A stretch of DNA of 64,000 nt from an uncultured Polaribacter sp. (GCF_947503875.1 NZ_CANNFH010000006.1:1-64000); one strand, 5' to 3'; counted from the first letter of the stretch, positions 43,280 through 53,077 are shown. The notes: generated from the letters alone by a model not told the origin. Program-made: numbers and translations.

Positions 43280-43639
43280 ATGGAGAATCTAAATATTTAT
43301 TATTTCCCTTTAATTGTTGGAGGAATTTTTGTTTTTGTAGGTGTCATCTTAAAAATATTTGCACCAAAAGAACGTAGTTTTCTTTTTGGTTATAGAACAC
43401 CTAGTTCAATGAAATCTAATGAGCATTGGGTATTTGCTCAGGAGTATTCATCAACAAAAAGCTTACAGATTGGTTTATTTTTATGGTTAGTTGTTTTAAT
43501 TAACTTTTTTGTAGATACACAATACTATTTCAGCACAAAGCACCAATTAATTTTAGTTTTTATTGCTGTTCTATACTTATTTATAACTACAGAATTTGCT
43601 ATTTGCAGAAAATTTAAAAGTGTAGGTAATAAAAATTAA
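43280..43639 (+). CDS. SdpI family membrane protein
   Basis: A 119-residue protein with three to four helices. The loop FGYRTPSSMKSNEHWVFAQEYSS is the signature of the SdpI/YhfL family, named for the immunity protein of B. subtilis SdpC toxin. Immunity is not implied here. It is divergent from the arsenic operon and stands alone. Confidence 0.82.
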   Translation: MENLNIYYFPLIVGGIFVFVGVILKIFAPKERSFLFGYRTPSSMKSNEHWVFAQEYSSTKSLQIGLFLWLVVLINFFVDTQYYFSTKHQLILVFIAVLYLFITTEFAICRKFKSVGNKN

Positions 43640-43662
43640 GGTTGTAACATCACCCAATTAAT

Positions 43663-44295
43663 TTACAAACGCTCTTCAATCCACTTTTTAAAGCTAAAAA
43701 AGTTTTGTGGTGCAACACCATGGCCAGCATTGTACTCAGAATATTCATTTTTAAAACCTAAATTATCTAAAAATGGTTTTGAGTTTCTTGCCCACTCTAC
43801 TGGCAAAACTTGGTCTACAGAACCATGACTGCAGTAATAATCTGTATTAATTTCTTTAGAAATTTCTGCTGGTAATAACTCTTTATTAATATAACCACTT
43901 AAGGCAATTACATGATTTATTTTGTTTGGATAGTAAAAACTTAAAGAATAGCTTAAAATTGCACCTTGACTAAACCCTAGCAAGAATATTTGCTCTGTTT
44001 GATATTTCAATTTTATTTCATCAATAAAAATAGCAATTTTATCTATAGATTCTTTTGCTTCTTTTAAATCTGAGAACTTACCATTTATATCATCAAAATT
44101 AATAGAGTACCAAGCATATGCGCTAAAGCTCATAGGTAAAGGCGCTTGTGCGCTTACAATTGTTAATTCTTCTGGTAATTCTTTTGCAAAAGAAAATAGG
44201 TCTTGCTCATTACTTCCATAACCGTGTAGTAAAATAAGTAAAGGTTTCTTTTTAGCAGCTATTTTAGGTTCTCTAACTATATAATGTAAACTCAT
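43663..44295 (-). CDS. Alpha/beta hydrolase (carboxylesterase/phospholipase type)
   Basis: A 210-residue cytoplasmic esterase related to bacterial YpfH and APT1-like hydrolases. Motifs: LLHGYGSNEQDLF (oxyanion region), the nucleophile S109 in LLGFSQGAILS, D161 in CSHGSVDQVLPV, and H192 in YNAGHGVAPQNF. The catalytic triad is complete. It ends the operon that starts with the BatA-domain gene. Confidence 0.88.
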   Translation of the reverse strand: MSLHYIVREPKIAAKKKPLLILLHGYGSNEQDLFSFAKELPEELTIVSAQAPLPMSFSAYAWYSINFDDINGKFSDLKEAKESIDKIAIFIDEIKLKYQTEQIFLLGFSQGAILSYSLSFYYPNKINHVIALSGYINKELLPAEISKEINTDYYCSHGSVDQVLPVEWARNSKPFLDNLGFKNEYSEYNAGHGVAPQNFFSFKKWIEERL

Positions 44296-44310
44296 TTCTG
44301 TAAACTCTAT

Positions 44311-44637
44311 TTAAATATTTTTAAACCATTCTTGAAATTTTTCTCCAAATAATGGTACCAATTTTAACTCTTCTTGTACGGCACTAATTATACCTAAAAC
44401 AAAAAGAACCAAAACTCCAATTTTACCAATATTACCAGCAGTAGTTCCAAAATATGCGAAAACGATCCATTTATTAGCAAAATATAAAATATGTAAACCT
44501 AAACTTTGTCTAATATGAAAGCTAGCAAAATAATTGTTGTTTTGTCTGTTTGTGAAAAATGCATAGAGTAAGCCAATTATTGTTATATAACTTACTGTAC
44601 CAAGTGTTTTACCCTCTTTAAACGTTTGGTTTATCAT
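44311..44637 (-). CDS. Small membrane protein (DUF4870-like)
   Basis: A 108-residue protein with about three hydrophobic segments: TVSYITIIGLLYAFF, SFHIRQSLGLHILYF and VLVLFVLGIISAVQ, ending KLVPLFGEKFQEWF. The FHIRQ-SLGL segment recalls the DUF4870/YtxH-like small membrane families of Bacteroidota. Role unknown. It lies 5 nt from the dihydroorotase-like gene and 15 nt from the esterase gene, all in one operon. Confidence 0.75.
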   Translation of the reverse strand: MINQTFKEGKTLGTVSYITIIGLLYAFFTNRQNNNYFASFHIRQSLGLHILYFANKWIVFAYFGTTAGNIGKIGVLVLFVLGIISAVQEELKLVPLFGEKFQEWFKNI

Positions 44638-44642
44638 CCTTG

Positions 44643-45902
44643 TTATTCGTTTAAAATTAACTGATTATTCGCAAAAACACCATACACTTTACCTTTTACT
44701 TTTTTGTTGATAAAAGGACTGTTTTTTGAAGTTGAAAGTATATTGTCTTTCTTAAAAACATAATTTTCAAACGGATTAAAGAACGAAAGTTCTGCAGGAT
44801 TTCCTTCCTTAATTTTAACTTCACTTAAGCCAAAAATAGCCCTTGGTTTGTTGGTAATGTTTTCTATATAATCCTCTAAGTTAAATACTGTGTTTAAGGC
44901 TCCAAATGCACTTTCTAAACCAATAACACCGTCTTTTGCCTGGCTAAATTCTACCTTTTTATGTTCTATGTCTATAGGGTTATGGTCGGAGGTAATCACG
45001 TCTATAACACCAGATTTTACCGCTTTTTGCAATGCATCAACATCTTTAGTTGTTCTTAAAGGTGGGTTGGTTTTAAAATTACTATCAAAACCATGCAGCT
45101 CTATATCTGACAGTGTTAAATGATGTACAGCAACACTACAGGTAATATTTAATTTTTTCTTTTTAGCCTCTTTAATTAGGTCAACAGATTTTGCTGTAGT
45201 AATGGTAGGTATGTGTAATTTACCACCAGTATATTCTAATAAATACAAGTCTCTAGCAATTTGTATATGTTCTGCTAAAGCAGGAATTCCCTTTAAGCCC
45301 AACTTTGTGCTATTTATGCCTTCGTTTGCAATACCTTCTCCTGCAATTGCATTGTTTTTAGGAAAACTTAAAACTAATCCATTAAAATTCTGTGCATACA
45401 ATAATGCAATTTTCATTAGATTGTCATTAGCAATTGGTTTGTTATAATCTGCAAACGCAATGGCTCCAGATTGCTGCATATCATACAGTTCTGCCATTTC
45501 TTCGCCTTTACTGCCTGCAGTTAACGCTGCAATTGGGTGTAAAGAGGTAGCGTTATTGGCTGCCTTATGTATTAAAAATTCTACGCTAGATTTATTGTCT
45601 ATTACTGGGTTGGTATTTGCATTTATTGCAATTGCAGTAAATCCGCTTTTAGCGGCTACTTTTAAGCCATTATCAATAGTTTCGCGTTCCTCAAAACCAG
45701 GTTCTCCAAAAGATACACTAGCATCAAACCAACCACAAGAAACATGTAAATTTTCTTTTTCTACTATTTGATAATTTTCTTTTGATGTTATGGAATCTGC
45801 TATTTTTTTAATAGAACCATTTTCTATTAAAATATCTTTTTTCTGCTGATGGTAAGTGCTTGAGGAATCTATAATCGTTGCCGATTTAATAAGCGTAATC
45901 AT
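44643..45902 (-). CDS. Dihydroorotase-like protein lacking the metal motif
   Basis: A 419-residue amidohydrolase-fold protein. Where dihydroorotases have HxHFRxPG, this reads GWFDASVSFGEPGFEE: both metal histidines and the arginine are gone. The other landmarks are partly kept: LHIPTITTAKS, VAVHHLTLSD, TSDHNPIDIEHK (with an aspartate). It resembles the non-catalytic PyrC' type, which partners with other pyrimidine enzymes. It overlaps the BatA gene by 4 nt (ATGA), so translation is coupled. A catalytic-looking dihydroorotase is encoded at 28297-29664. Confidence 0.85.
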   Translation of the reverse strand: MITLIKSATIIDSSSTYHQQKKDILIENGSIKKIADSITSKENYQIVEKENLHVSCGWFDASVSFGEPGFEERETIDNGLKVAAKSGFTAIAINANTNPVIDNKSSVEFLIHKAANNATSLHPIAALTAGSKGEEMAELYDMQQSGAIAFADYNKPIANDNLMKIALLYAQNFNGLVLSFPKNNAIAGEGIANEGINSTKLGLKGIPALAEHIQIARDLYLLEYTGGKLHIPTITTAKSVDLIKEAKKKKLNITCSVAVHHLTLSDIELHGFDSNFKTNPPLRTTKDVDALQKAVKSGVIDVITSDHNPIDIEHKKVEFSQAKDGVIGLESAFGALNTVFNLEDYIENITNKPRAIFGLSEVKIKEGNPAELSFFNPFENYVFKKDNILSTSKNSPFINKKVKGKVYGVFANNQLILNE

Positions 45903-47836
45903 GATTTAAAGAATTTTAAGATAAAAATTTCTAATAACAAAGATACAACTGCTAAGCCTAAAAACCATTTCCAAAGCCATTGAACTTCATTATTTTTAGT
46001 TATTTTTTTAAAAACATTTGCAATAGAAGATGAGATTTCTATACTCTTGTTTTGTTCTTGCAGTGTTTTTAAGTCTATATACTTTAACAAACTCTCTTCT
46101 TTAGGATTGTTAAAAGCTAAGTTTTGTAGGGTAAAATCTTCTTTTAAAACACTATAAAACCCGGCAGTTAATGGTTGCTCTTTTGTTATTATAGCTACTT
46201 TATTTTGATAGGTTTTCTGTAACGGAATAAACTTTTCTTTTGTACCTGATAAAGTTAAAATTTCATCTTTCCCTATTTTTGTATCAATTTCGATATTATT
46301 TTCCTTTTGTAGTCTGTATGCTATTTTTGGATATTTAAAACTCATTTTACCCAAATTGTAAAAGATGGGTACAATTAAAGGAGAGTTTAAAAAATTACTA
46401 TTTTTCTTATTAAGAGCACCTGTAACATAGTAAAAGTTGTTTTTTAGTTCGCTAATAAATGCAGTGTTATTTTCTAGACTTACCAAAGCAATCGTTTTAC
46501 CAGAAATAGGGTAGTGGCTTTTAAGGTTTGGGTATTGAAAGTTATTTACCTGCTTAGAAAAAACCTTATCAAAAACAGGATGGTTGTAATTAATTTTTGT
46601 GATTTTTAATGGGATAGATGTCTTGTTTTGTAATGCATTTAAGTTGCATTTTTTTAGAAAATTATTGTAAGAATTTAGTGAGATTTCTTCATTAGGAATT
46701 AGAATAATATTGCCTCCATTTTTGTGAAATTGCTGTAAGCTTTTAGCTAGTATTTCAGGGATGTTTTTTAGCTCGTTTAAAACTATTAATTGTTGTTTTT
46801 CTATGCTACTATAATTTAGATTTAATAGCGATACTTTAGTTAAATTAAACTCGTTTTTTGTGTAAATTTTTGCGAGGTAATCTAGGTTTTCTCCTATGGC
46901 TAAAATGTTGGTTTTTGTTTGGTTATTAATGGTAAAAAAATAACGATTATCAAAGCTGAAAGTATCGCTAAAATTTACTTCTAATTTTCCTAGGAATTCA
47001 GGTTCGTTTTGTATAGTAAATTTTATTGTTTTTTGTTCATCTTTGTCAATAAAGAAAGACTGTTTACTTAGTAGTTTTTCTTTGTTAAAAAGGGCAAGTG
47101 GTACATTATCTATTTTGCTACCTTGGTTTTTAATTATAGTGTTTACAACAAAATTGGTGTTATTCGCATCGCTTACAAAAACACTATCAATAGAAATATT
47201 ATTTTTAACAGTAGGTGTTAATTGAATTGCTTTAAAACTAGGTGTTACATCTGTAAACTTATCTGTGTAAAGTCCCTGAAAATCAGATATTAATATATTT
47301 TTATTTAAAGTTTTGGTTTTATTTTTTTCTTCTTGCTTTATTTTTAAGAAAACGGTGTTTAGGTTTAATGTTTTGGTTGTATTTTCTATATTTAGTAGTG
47401 TATTTTTTAATTCATCTTTAGTAATATTTTTATAGAAATTTGTATTTGTTAATAAAGAGTAAGAGATTTCTTTTTGCGTATTTTCTATAATTTCTTGTGC
47501 TGCTATTTTTAATAAGTCTCCTTTTTCTCCTTTAGTATTTGTGCTTAAAGAGTTGTCTAAATAAATAAAATTATGTTGCTTTTCTTCTGCTTTTTTGTTC
47601 CCAAAATAAGGTTGAGCAAATGCTAAAATAATAGCACTAAATAAAAGCAATCTGGTAGCCAAAATAAGCCACTTTTTTATTTGAGAACTTTTACGGGTAT
47701 GTTGCTCTAATTTTTTTAAAAAAGCAACATTTGTAAATGGTACTTTTATAAATTTTTGTAACTGAAAAAGATGTACTAAAATTGGTGTAATTAGTAAGCT
47801 TAAAAAATATAAAATTTCTGGATTTTTAAATTGCAT
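45899..47836 (-). CDS. BatA domain-containing membrane protein
   Basis: A 645-residue protein beginning with the Bacteroidota N-terminal double-transmembrane (BatA) domain: NPEILYFLSLLITPILVHLF, FTNVAFLKKLEQHTRKSSQIK and LLLFSAIILAFAQPYFG. The middle has a vWA-like region (NFIYLDNSLSTNTKGEKG) whose metal motif is incomplete, and one more membrane helix near the C-terminus (WLWKWFLGLAVVSLLLEIF). It is the first gene of the operon. Function is unknown; such proteins are near-universal in flavobacteria. The 47837-48028 gap shows nothing clear. Confidence 0.87.
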   Translation of the reverse strand: MQFKNPEILYFLSLLITPILVHLFQLQKFIKVPFTNVAFLKKLEQHTRKSSQIKKWLILATRLLLFSAIILAFAQPYFGNKKAEEKQHNFIYLDNSLSTNTKGEKGDLLKIAAQEIIENTQKEISYSLLTNTNFYKNITKDELKNTLLNIENTTKTLNLNTVFLKIKQEEKNKTKTLNKNILISDFQGLYTDKFTDVTPSFKAIQLTPTVKNNISIDSVFVSDANNTNFVVNTIIKNQGSKIDNVPLALFNKEKLLSKQSFFIDKDEQKTIKFTIQNEPEFLGKLEVNFSDTFSFDNRYFFTINNQTKTNILAIGENLDYLAKIYTKNEFNLTKVSLLNLNYSSIEKQQLIVLNELKNIPEILAKSLQQFHKNGGNIILIPNEEISLNSYNNFLKKCNLNALQNKTSIPLKITKINYNHPVFDKVFSKQVNNFQYPNLKSHYPISGKTIALVSLENNTAFISELKNNFYYVTGALNKKNSNFLNSPLIVPIFYNLGKMSFKYPKIAYRLQKENNIEIDTKIGKDEILTLSGTKEKFIPLQKTYQNKVAIITKEQPLTAGFYSVLKEDFTLQNLAFNNPKEESLLKYIDLKTLQEQNKSIEISSSIANVFKKITKNNEVQWLWKWFLGLAVVSLLLEIFILKFFKS

Positions 47837-48028
47837 TCCACTTTATTTTTTTATGTTTTTTGTCTTAGAGATATTGATTGTAAAATTTGTGTAATTACTT
47901 GTTTTTTAAATTTGTTTTTCATTATTTTAAATACCTTAAAAAGTATATCTAATATGCTACATTTTACCTTTTAAAAAAGTCTAAATTATTACAATTAACT
48001 TAATTAGTAGTCTGTTGTTAACTTCTAA

Positions 48029-48793
48029 TTAAAAATTTTCGAAAACGCCTAAACCAAAAAGCGCAAAATCATATTTTACGGGATCTAATTTATCTAATTT
48101 TCGTAAGTTTTTATCTAATTCAGCAACCGCTTTCCAATCGTTTTGTTTTCTTGTTAGTAGTTTTAGTTTTCTTGCTACATTTCCAGAATGTACATCTAAA
48201 GGACAAGACAAATGTGCAGGGTTGTGTGTTTTCCAAACTCCAAAATCTACGCCAGTTTTATCATTTCTAACCATCCACCTTAAAAACATGTTAATGCGTT
48301 TTGCTGCAGAATTTTTTAAAGGATCAGAAATGTGCTTTTGTGTTCTCTGTTCATGAGGGACTTCAAAAAAGATTTGCTTAAAATTATGAATAGCAGTTTG
48401 GTAAGTGGTGGTGGTGTCTTTTATAGATAAAGCACTTTCTAGACCATCGTGATGTATGTAAATGTGTTTTAATGATTTTACAAATTGCTGAAAATCGATA
48501 AAATTAAATGTTCTATGCACAAAATTCTCAAAACTTTTTAGGTCTTTATTGGTATGATTTATTATAAAATCATGAGGAGATTGTTCTAACAACTCCATCA
48601 TTTTATTGGCGTTTCTAATAATCATTGTGCGGTTTCCCCAAGAAATAATGGCCGTTAAAAAGGCGGCAATTTCTATATCTTCTTTTTTGGTAAACAAATG
48701 CGGAATTTGAATGGGATCTGACTCTATAAAGTTGGGTTTATTATACAACGCTACTTTCTCATCTAAGAATATCTTTAAATCGGCTTTTTTCAT
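48029..48793 (-). CDS. TIGR02757 family protein
   Basis: A 254-residue protein of the TIGR02757 (DUF2400) family, known in Bacteroidota and a few other phyla. Distinctive parts are EDIEIAAFLTAIISWGNRTMII, NAAKRINMFLRWMVRNDKTGVDFGVW-type text (residues ~170-195), and CPLDVHSGNVARKLKLLTRKQNDW. The last recalls the helix-hairpin-helix DNA-glycosylase fold, but catalytic function is not shown. It is the third gene of an operon with the ABC ATPase and CPBP genes. Confidence 0.87.
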   Translation of the reverse strand: MKKADLKIFLDEKVALYNKPNFIESDPIQIPHLFTKKEDIEIAAFLTAIISWGNRTMIIRNANKMMELLEQSPHDFIINHTNKDLKSFENFVHRTFNFIDFQQFVKSLKHIYIHHDGLESALSIKDTTTTYQTAIHNFKQIFFEVPHEQRTQKHISDPLKNSAAKRINMFLRWMVRNDKTGVDFGVWKTHNPAHLSCPLDVHSGNVARKLKLLTRKQNDWKAVAELDKNLRKLDKLDPVKYDFALFGLGVFENF

Positions 48794-48799
48794 TTGTAA

Positions 48800-49342
48800 T
48801 TATTCTAAAAAACTAACAGAAATTAAAATTCCATTGTAAGCTGCATGCAATAACATGGCCCAAATTAAGCCAAAACGCACTCTTATAAAACCTAAATAAA
48901 GACCAAGTAGTGCTTGTGGTAATACCAATAAAGGTGATAATAGGATAACATTTGTGGTTATTTCAAAATTAGAAATATGCACAAAACCAAACATTATAGC
49001 AAATATGTAAAATGCATTTTTAAATGCAATTTTATTTTTAAATAGTGTAAGTGGTGCTCTAAAAATGGTTTCTTCTATTAAAGGCGCTAAAACTACCACA
49101 AATAAAAATATTTTTAGGTTACTCATATCAGTAAACATTTCTTGTATTTTATGGGTATCTAAATCTATAAGATTTAGCATTTCTAGTAAAGCAAATAAAG
49201 GCGAAATTACAATACCTGTTATTAAACTGAGTAGAAGTAGATGAAAAAATATGTTTAACCTGTAATTAATGTTTTGGTTCGTATCTTTTTCTAAAACAGG
49301 GTTTTTTATGTAACCTAAAAGTGTATTTAGTGTTTGTTTCAT
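48800..49342 (-). CDS. CPBP family intramembrane metalloprotease
   Basis: Membrane protein of 180 residues with about six helices. CPBP/Abi motifs: EETIFR (E90, E91, R95), FGFVHISNF with the histidine, and LLHAAYNG. In eukaryotic relatives (Rce1) these residues form the protease site; in bacteria the role is often unknown. It lies between the ABC ATPase and the TIGR02757 gene with gaps under 10 nt. Confidence 0.88.
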   Translation of the reverse strand: MKQTLNTLLGYIKNPVLEKDTNQNINYRLNIFFHLLLLSLITGIVISPLFALLEMLNLIDLDTHKIQEMFTDMSNLKIFLFVVVLAPLIEETIFRAPLTLFKNKIAFKNAFYIFAIMFGFVHISNFEITTNVILLSPLLVLPQALLGLYLGFIRVRFGLIWAMLLHAAYNGILISVSFLE

Positions 49343-49351
49343 AGCCTTTTT

Positions 49352-50017
49352 TTAAGATGAAGCTATTTTACCATCAATCATTGTTAATTTGCGATCTGCC
49401 ATTGTTGCCAACTCTTCATTATGAGTAACTAAGACAAATGTTTGCCCAAATTGGTCTCTTAATTTAAAAAATAATTCATGTAAATTTTTAGCAGATTTAC
49501 TATCTAAATTTCCACTAGGCTCATCAGCTAGAATCACAGATGGATTATTAATTAATGCTCTAGCAACAGCTACACGTTGCTGCTCGCCACCAGAAAGTTC
49601 ATTTGGTTTATGGTTTATTCTATGTGATAATCCTAAAAATGCTAAGATTTCTTTAGCACTTTTTTCTGTCTCTAATTTCGTTTTTTTAGCAATATATGCA
49701 GGTATACAAACGTTTTCTAAAGCGGTAAATTCAGGCAATAACTGATGAAATTGAAAAATAAAACCAATGTGTTTATTTCTAAAAGCAGAAATTTCTTTAT
49801 CAGAGAGGTTTTTCAGTGAAATATTATTTAAAGCAAGTTCAAAGTCATTTTCTTTTAAAGGTTTGTCTAACGTTCCTAAAATTTGTAATAATGTTGTTTT
49901 ACCTGCTCCAGAAGGGCCAACTATAGCTACAACTTCTCCTTTTTTTATATCTAAATCAACGCCTTTTAAAACTTCAACTTCACCGTAATATTTGTGTATA
50001 TTTTTACAAATTATCAT
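49352..50017 (-). CDS. ABC transporter ATP-binding protein (LolD/MacB type)
   Basis: A 221-residue ATPase with Walker [10 protein letters not shown] (residues 34-42), Q-loop in [18 protein letters not shown], signature LSGGEQQR and Walker [13 protein letters not shown], then the H-loop in VTHNEELA. The [16 protein letters not shown] segment is typical of LolD, which powers lipoprotein release to the outer membrane with LolCE. The permease is not in this operon, so LolD is only likely. It heads a three-gene operon. Confidence 0.9.
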   Translation of the reverse strand: MIICKNIHKYYGEVEVLKGVDLDIKKGEVVAIVGPSGAGKTTLLQILGTLDKPLKENDFELALNNISLKNLSDKEISAFRNKHIGFIFQFHQLLPEFTALENVCIPAYIAKKTKLETEKSAKEILAFLGLSHRINHKPNELSGGEQQRVAVARALINNPSVILADEPSGNLDSKSAKNLHELFFKLRDQFGQTFVLVTHNEELATMADRKLTMIDGKIASS

Positions 50018-50362
50018 GCTTTTTAATTTGTAACGAAATTATAAAAAAGAAATCAGAATTACATAGTAGTACTTCTGATTTCTAAACTCAAAAACTTAAA
50101 ATAATTCAAAAAAATAATATTAAAAATATATTTTATGTATTGGTCTATAAATTTCTGTAAAACTTACAAGTATCGTTACTTTAATTTTGTGACTTGATAA
50201 AAATGTTTGTTGGAACGCAAAATAATTAGGAAAAAATTTTAAGAATTGTTGTTTTGAGAGTAGTAAGTGCTTGTTAATGTTAAAGAATTCATAAAGAATA
50301 CATTTCGTTTTATTTTTAAGTTTTTTTATGAGTGAGATTACAGAATATTATATCTGAATTTG

Positions 50363-50370
50363 TATTTTTG
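50363..50370 (+). promoter_or_regulatory. -7 promoter element of sucC
   Basis: TATTTTTG, 23 nt ahead of sucC. The rest of the 50018-50393 gap is AT-rich and shows no gene. Confidence 0.5.
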
Positions 50371-50393
50371 CCTTCGTTTTAAATATTAAAAGG

Positions 50394-51587
50394 ATGAATT
50401 TACACGAATATCAAGGAAAAGAAATATTAAATAGCTTTGGAGTTAGAATTCAAAGAGGAATTGTAGCAAATACGCCAGAAGAAGCGGTTGCAGCAGCAAA
50501 AAAATTAACAGAAGATACTGGTACAGGTTGGCATGTTATAAAAGCTCAGGTGCATGCAGGTGGCCGTGGTAAAGGTGGTGGAGTTAAACTAGCTAAAAAC
50601 TTAGATGAAGTAAAAAGTATTTCTAATGATATTTTAGGTATGATGTTGATTACCCCACAAACTTCAGCAGAAGGAAAGTTGGTAAATCAAGTCTTAATAG
50701 CAGAAGATGTTTACTATCCAGGAGATGAAGAGCCAGATGAATATTATATGTCTGTTTTATTAAACAGAGCAACTGGTAAAAACATGATTATGTATTCTAC
50801 TGAAGGTGGAATGGATATTGAAACTGTTGCAGAAGAAACGCCACATTTAATTTTTACAGAAGAAGTAGATCCTTTATTAGGATTAATGCCTTTTCAAGCG
50901 CGTAAGGTAGCTTTTAATTTAGGTCTATCTGGTGTTGCTTTTAAAGAAATGACAAAATTTGTTACTAATTTATATAAAGCATATATAGGTTCAGACTCTT
51001 CTATGTTTGAAATTAACCCAGTATTAAAAACATCTGACTCTAAAATTATGGCGGTAGATGCCAAAGTTTCTTTAGATGAAAATGCGTTATATAGACACAA
51101 AGATTACGCAGCAATGCGCGATTTAAGAGAAGAAAACCCAATTGAAGTTGAAGCGAAAGCTGCAGGTTTAAATTATGTAGATTTAGATGGTAATGTGGGG
51201 TGTATGGTAAACGGAGCAGGTTTAGCTATGGGGACTATGGATTTAATTAAAGAATCTGGAGGTGAACCAGCAAACTTTTTAGATGTTGGTGGTACAGCAG
51301 ATGCAGCAAGAGTTGAAACTGCGTTTGGTATTATATTAAAAGATCCAGCTGTAAAAGCAATTTTAGTAAACATTTTTGGTGGTATTGTGCGTTGTGACAG
51401 GGTTGCACAAGGTGTTGTAGATGCTTATAAGAATATGGGAGACAAAATTACAGTGCCAATTATATGTAGATTACAAGGTACAAACGCAGTAGAAGCAAAA
51501 CAGCTAATAGACAATTCTGGAATGGAAATTATTTCTGCTACAGAATTTCAAGAAGCAGCAGATAAAGTAAGTGAAGTTTTAGGCTAG
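50394..51587 (+). CDS. sucC: Succinate-CoA ligase, beta subunit
   Basis: TCA-cycle enzyme subunit that binds nucleotide; with SucD it makes ATP or GTP from succinyl-CoA. MNLHEYQGKEILNSFGV is the diagnostic start. The ATP-grasp domain has VIKAQVHAGGRGKGGGVKLA; later come FEINPVLKTSD, DLDGNVGCMVNGAGLAM and the CoA-ligase part NFLDVGGTADAARVE and NIFGGIVRCDRVA. Length 397 is standard. sucD is not adjacent here; a terminator follows directly. Confidence 0.97.
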   Translation: MNLHEYQGKEILNSFGVRIQRGIVANTPEEAVAAAKKLTEDTGTGWHVIKAQVHAGGRGKGGGVKLAKNLDEVKSISNDILGMMLITPQTSAEGKLVNQVLIAEDVYYPGDEEPDEYYMSVLLNRATGKNMIMYSTEGGMDIETVAEETPHLIFTEEVDPLLGLMPFQARKVAFNLGLSGVAFKEMTKFVTNLYKAYIGSDSSMFEINPVLKTSDSKIMAVDAKVSLDENALYRHKDYAAMRDLREENPIEVEAKAAGLNYVDLDGNVGCMVNGAGLAMGTMDLIKESGGEPANFLDVGGTADAARVETAFGIILKDPAVKAILVNIFGGIVRCDRVAQGVVDAYKNMGDKITVPIICRLQGTNAVEAKQLIDNSGMEIISATEFQEAADKVSEVLG

Positions 51588-51614
51588 ACAGCTCTAAAAT
51601 ACATAACCTTATTG

Positions 51615-51647
51615 TAAAAAAAGCCTCGTGAAAACGAGGCTTTTTTT
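51615..51647 (+). terminator. Intrinsic terminator of sucC
   Basis: AAGCCTCGT/ACGAGGCTT stem with a 4-nt loop, flanked by A and T runs. Confidence 0.92.
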
Positions 51648-51848
51648 ATTAAAATTTTAAAATGTTAAAAAAACTTTAAATTTTTTAGTTTATTTTGTTT
51701 TTAATAAAAACTCTTTATTCTAGTGTTTTTATTATGGTTTTATTAGTAATTTAAGAGTATTATTAAACCATAACAGGACAGTACAGGACATCATAACATA
51801 ATGTCATTTCTATTTTTGTTTAAAAATATATACTAAATTAACTAAAAT

Positions 51849-52802
51849 ATGAAAAATTTTAACATTAAAGTAGGGGTGTTAGGAATTGTATTGTCTCTTG
51901 GAACTTTTTATTCTTGTCAGCAAGAAGATGAATTATTAAATGAAGAACTGTCTTCTGGGAAAGAAGTAGCTTTAGAAGATGAGTATGCAGCAAAAGGTAC
52001 TTGTGACCCCAATGAATTTAAGCTTATAGATGCCATATCAGGTACGGATTATAATGATGCTGTAAGTACGCAGATTGACGATAGAAGCTGTTCTTTTGAT
52101 TATAGACAGTCTTCATACGGTTCTAGCTTTAATTGGGGAGGTTATAGGTTGAGAGCTTCTAATAACCAACCAGGAAAATTGCAAGTTAGAATGGAACGTT
52201 CTACAAGACAGACAAACTATGCTAATGGTAAATATATTGATTTGTCTGGTACAGTAAGAATATTAAACGCAGGTTTGGTTAACGGACCTTATGCTCCAAA
52301 CGATCTTAGAGATAAAAATGGAACTTACATTGCACAAGTAAAGGGTAAGCATACCAATTTAAGAACTGACCTAAATGAGTCTAGAGATCCTGCAATTGTT
52401 TTATTTATTGCAAAACCTAAAAGATTCAATAATGGAACTGGAAGTGTGATTAGAGATAGCAACGGGAAAATAAAAGAGTTTGTTATTTATGCAGAACTTG
52501 TAAGAAAAAGAGGGGGGTCTTCAAATTCTGGAAGACGACTTATAAAAATTACAACAGTTAAACGTAATAGAGATTTTAATGTTAACATTAGAACAGAATT
52601 TTATAATAGTGGTAGTACAAAAAGACAGCGAGTAAGAGTGAATATTAACGGTGTTGCAAAAACATTTGAAATTTCAGTTCAGAATACAGCAGGTCAATCA
52701 GCAGAACCAACAGAAATGAGAATTCGCATGGGAGCTTATAGATGTGTTGGAGGAGGAGCAGAAATTTTATGGAAAGATGATTTAAGTGTATCTAGAAATT
52801 AA
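51849..52802 (+). CDS. Secreted lipoprotein, probable jelly-roll domain
   Basis: A 317-residue protein with a lipoprotein signal (VGVLGIVLSLGTFYSCQ, cysteine at 23) and an acidic stretch after it. The body is strand-rich with polar turns and ends in EPTEMRIRMGAYRCVGGGAEILWKDDLSV, which resembles the last strands of concanavalin-type jelly-roll domains found in polysaccharide lyases and binding modules. It could act on or bind algal polysaccharide; no catalytic residues can be named with confidence. It is monocistronic. Confidence 0.65.
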   Translation: MKNFNIKVGVLGIVLSLGTFYSCQQEDELLNEELSSGKEVALEDEYAAKGTCDPNEFKLIDAISGTDYNDAVSTQIDDRSCSFDYRQSSYGSSFNWGGYRLRASNNQPGKLQVRMERSTRQTNYANGKYIDLSGTVRILNAGLVNGPYAPNDLRDKNGTYIAQVKGKHTNLRTDLNESRDPAIVLFIAKPKRFNNGTGSVIRDSNGKIKEFVIYAELVRKRGGSSNSGRRLIKITTVKRNRDFNVNIRTEFYNSGSTKRQRVRVNINGVAKTFEISVQNTAGQSAEPTEMRIRMGAYRCVGGGAEILWKDDLSVSRN

Positions 52803-52825
52803 AATTACTACTTTTAAAAAAAATT

Positions 52826-52858
52826 AAAACCAAAACAAATCATTGTTTTGGTTTTTTT
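52826..52858 (+). terminator. Intrinsic terminator of the lipoprotein gene
   Basis: AACCAAAACAA-type stem with TTGTTTTGGTT, 4-nt loop, seven T. Confidence 0.88.
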
Positions 52859-52981
52859 GTTTTCAGAAAATTTTAAATATTCTTCATATCGTTGTTAGTG
52901 AATAAGTAAACATATAAGATGAGCTAATGCTAGCTTTAAACGTAGAAATAAATAATTAAGAAATTTATTGTTTATGATAAT

Positions 52982-53022
52982 AACCTCAAAACGAATGAAA
53001 ATTTGTTTTGAGGTTTTTTTCT
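52982..53022 (+). terminator. Second, orphan plus-strand terminator
   Basis: AACCTCAAAAC (52982-52992) pairs with GTTTTGAGGTT (53005-53015) and is followed by seven T on the plus strand. No gene of more than a few codons lies between it and the previous terminator, so it may end a small RNA. Confidence 0.75.
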
Positions 53023-53077
53023 TATTATTTATTTAAAGAGTATCAATTTTGAAATTACTTAAAAGCTCATAAAGATT

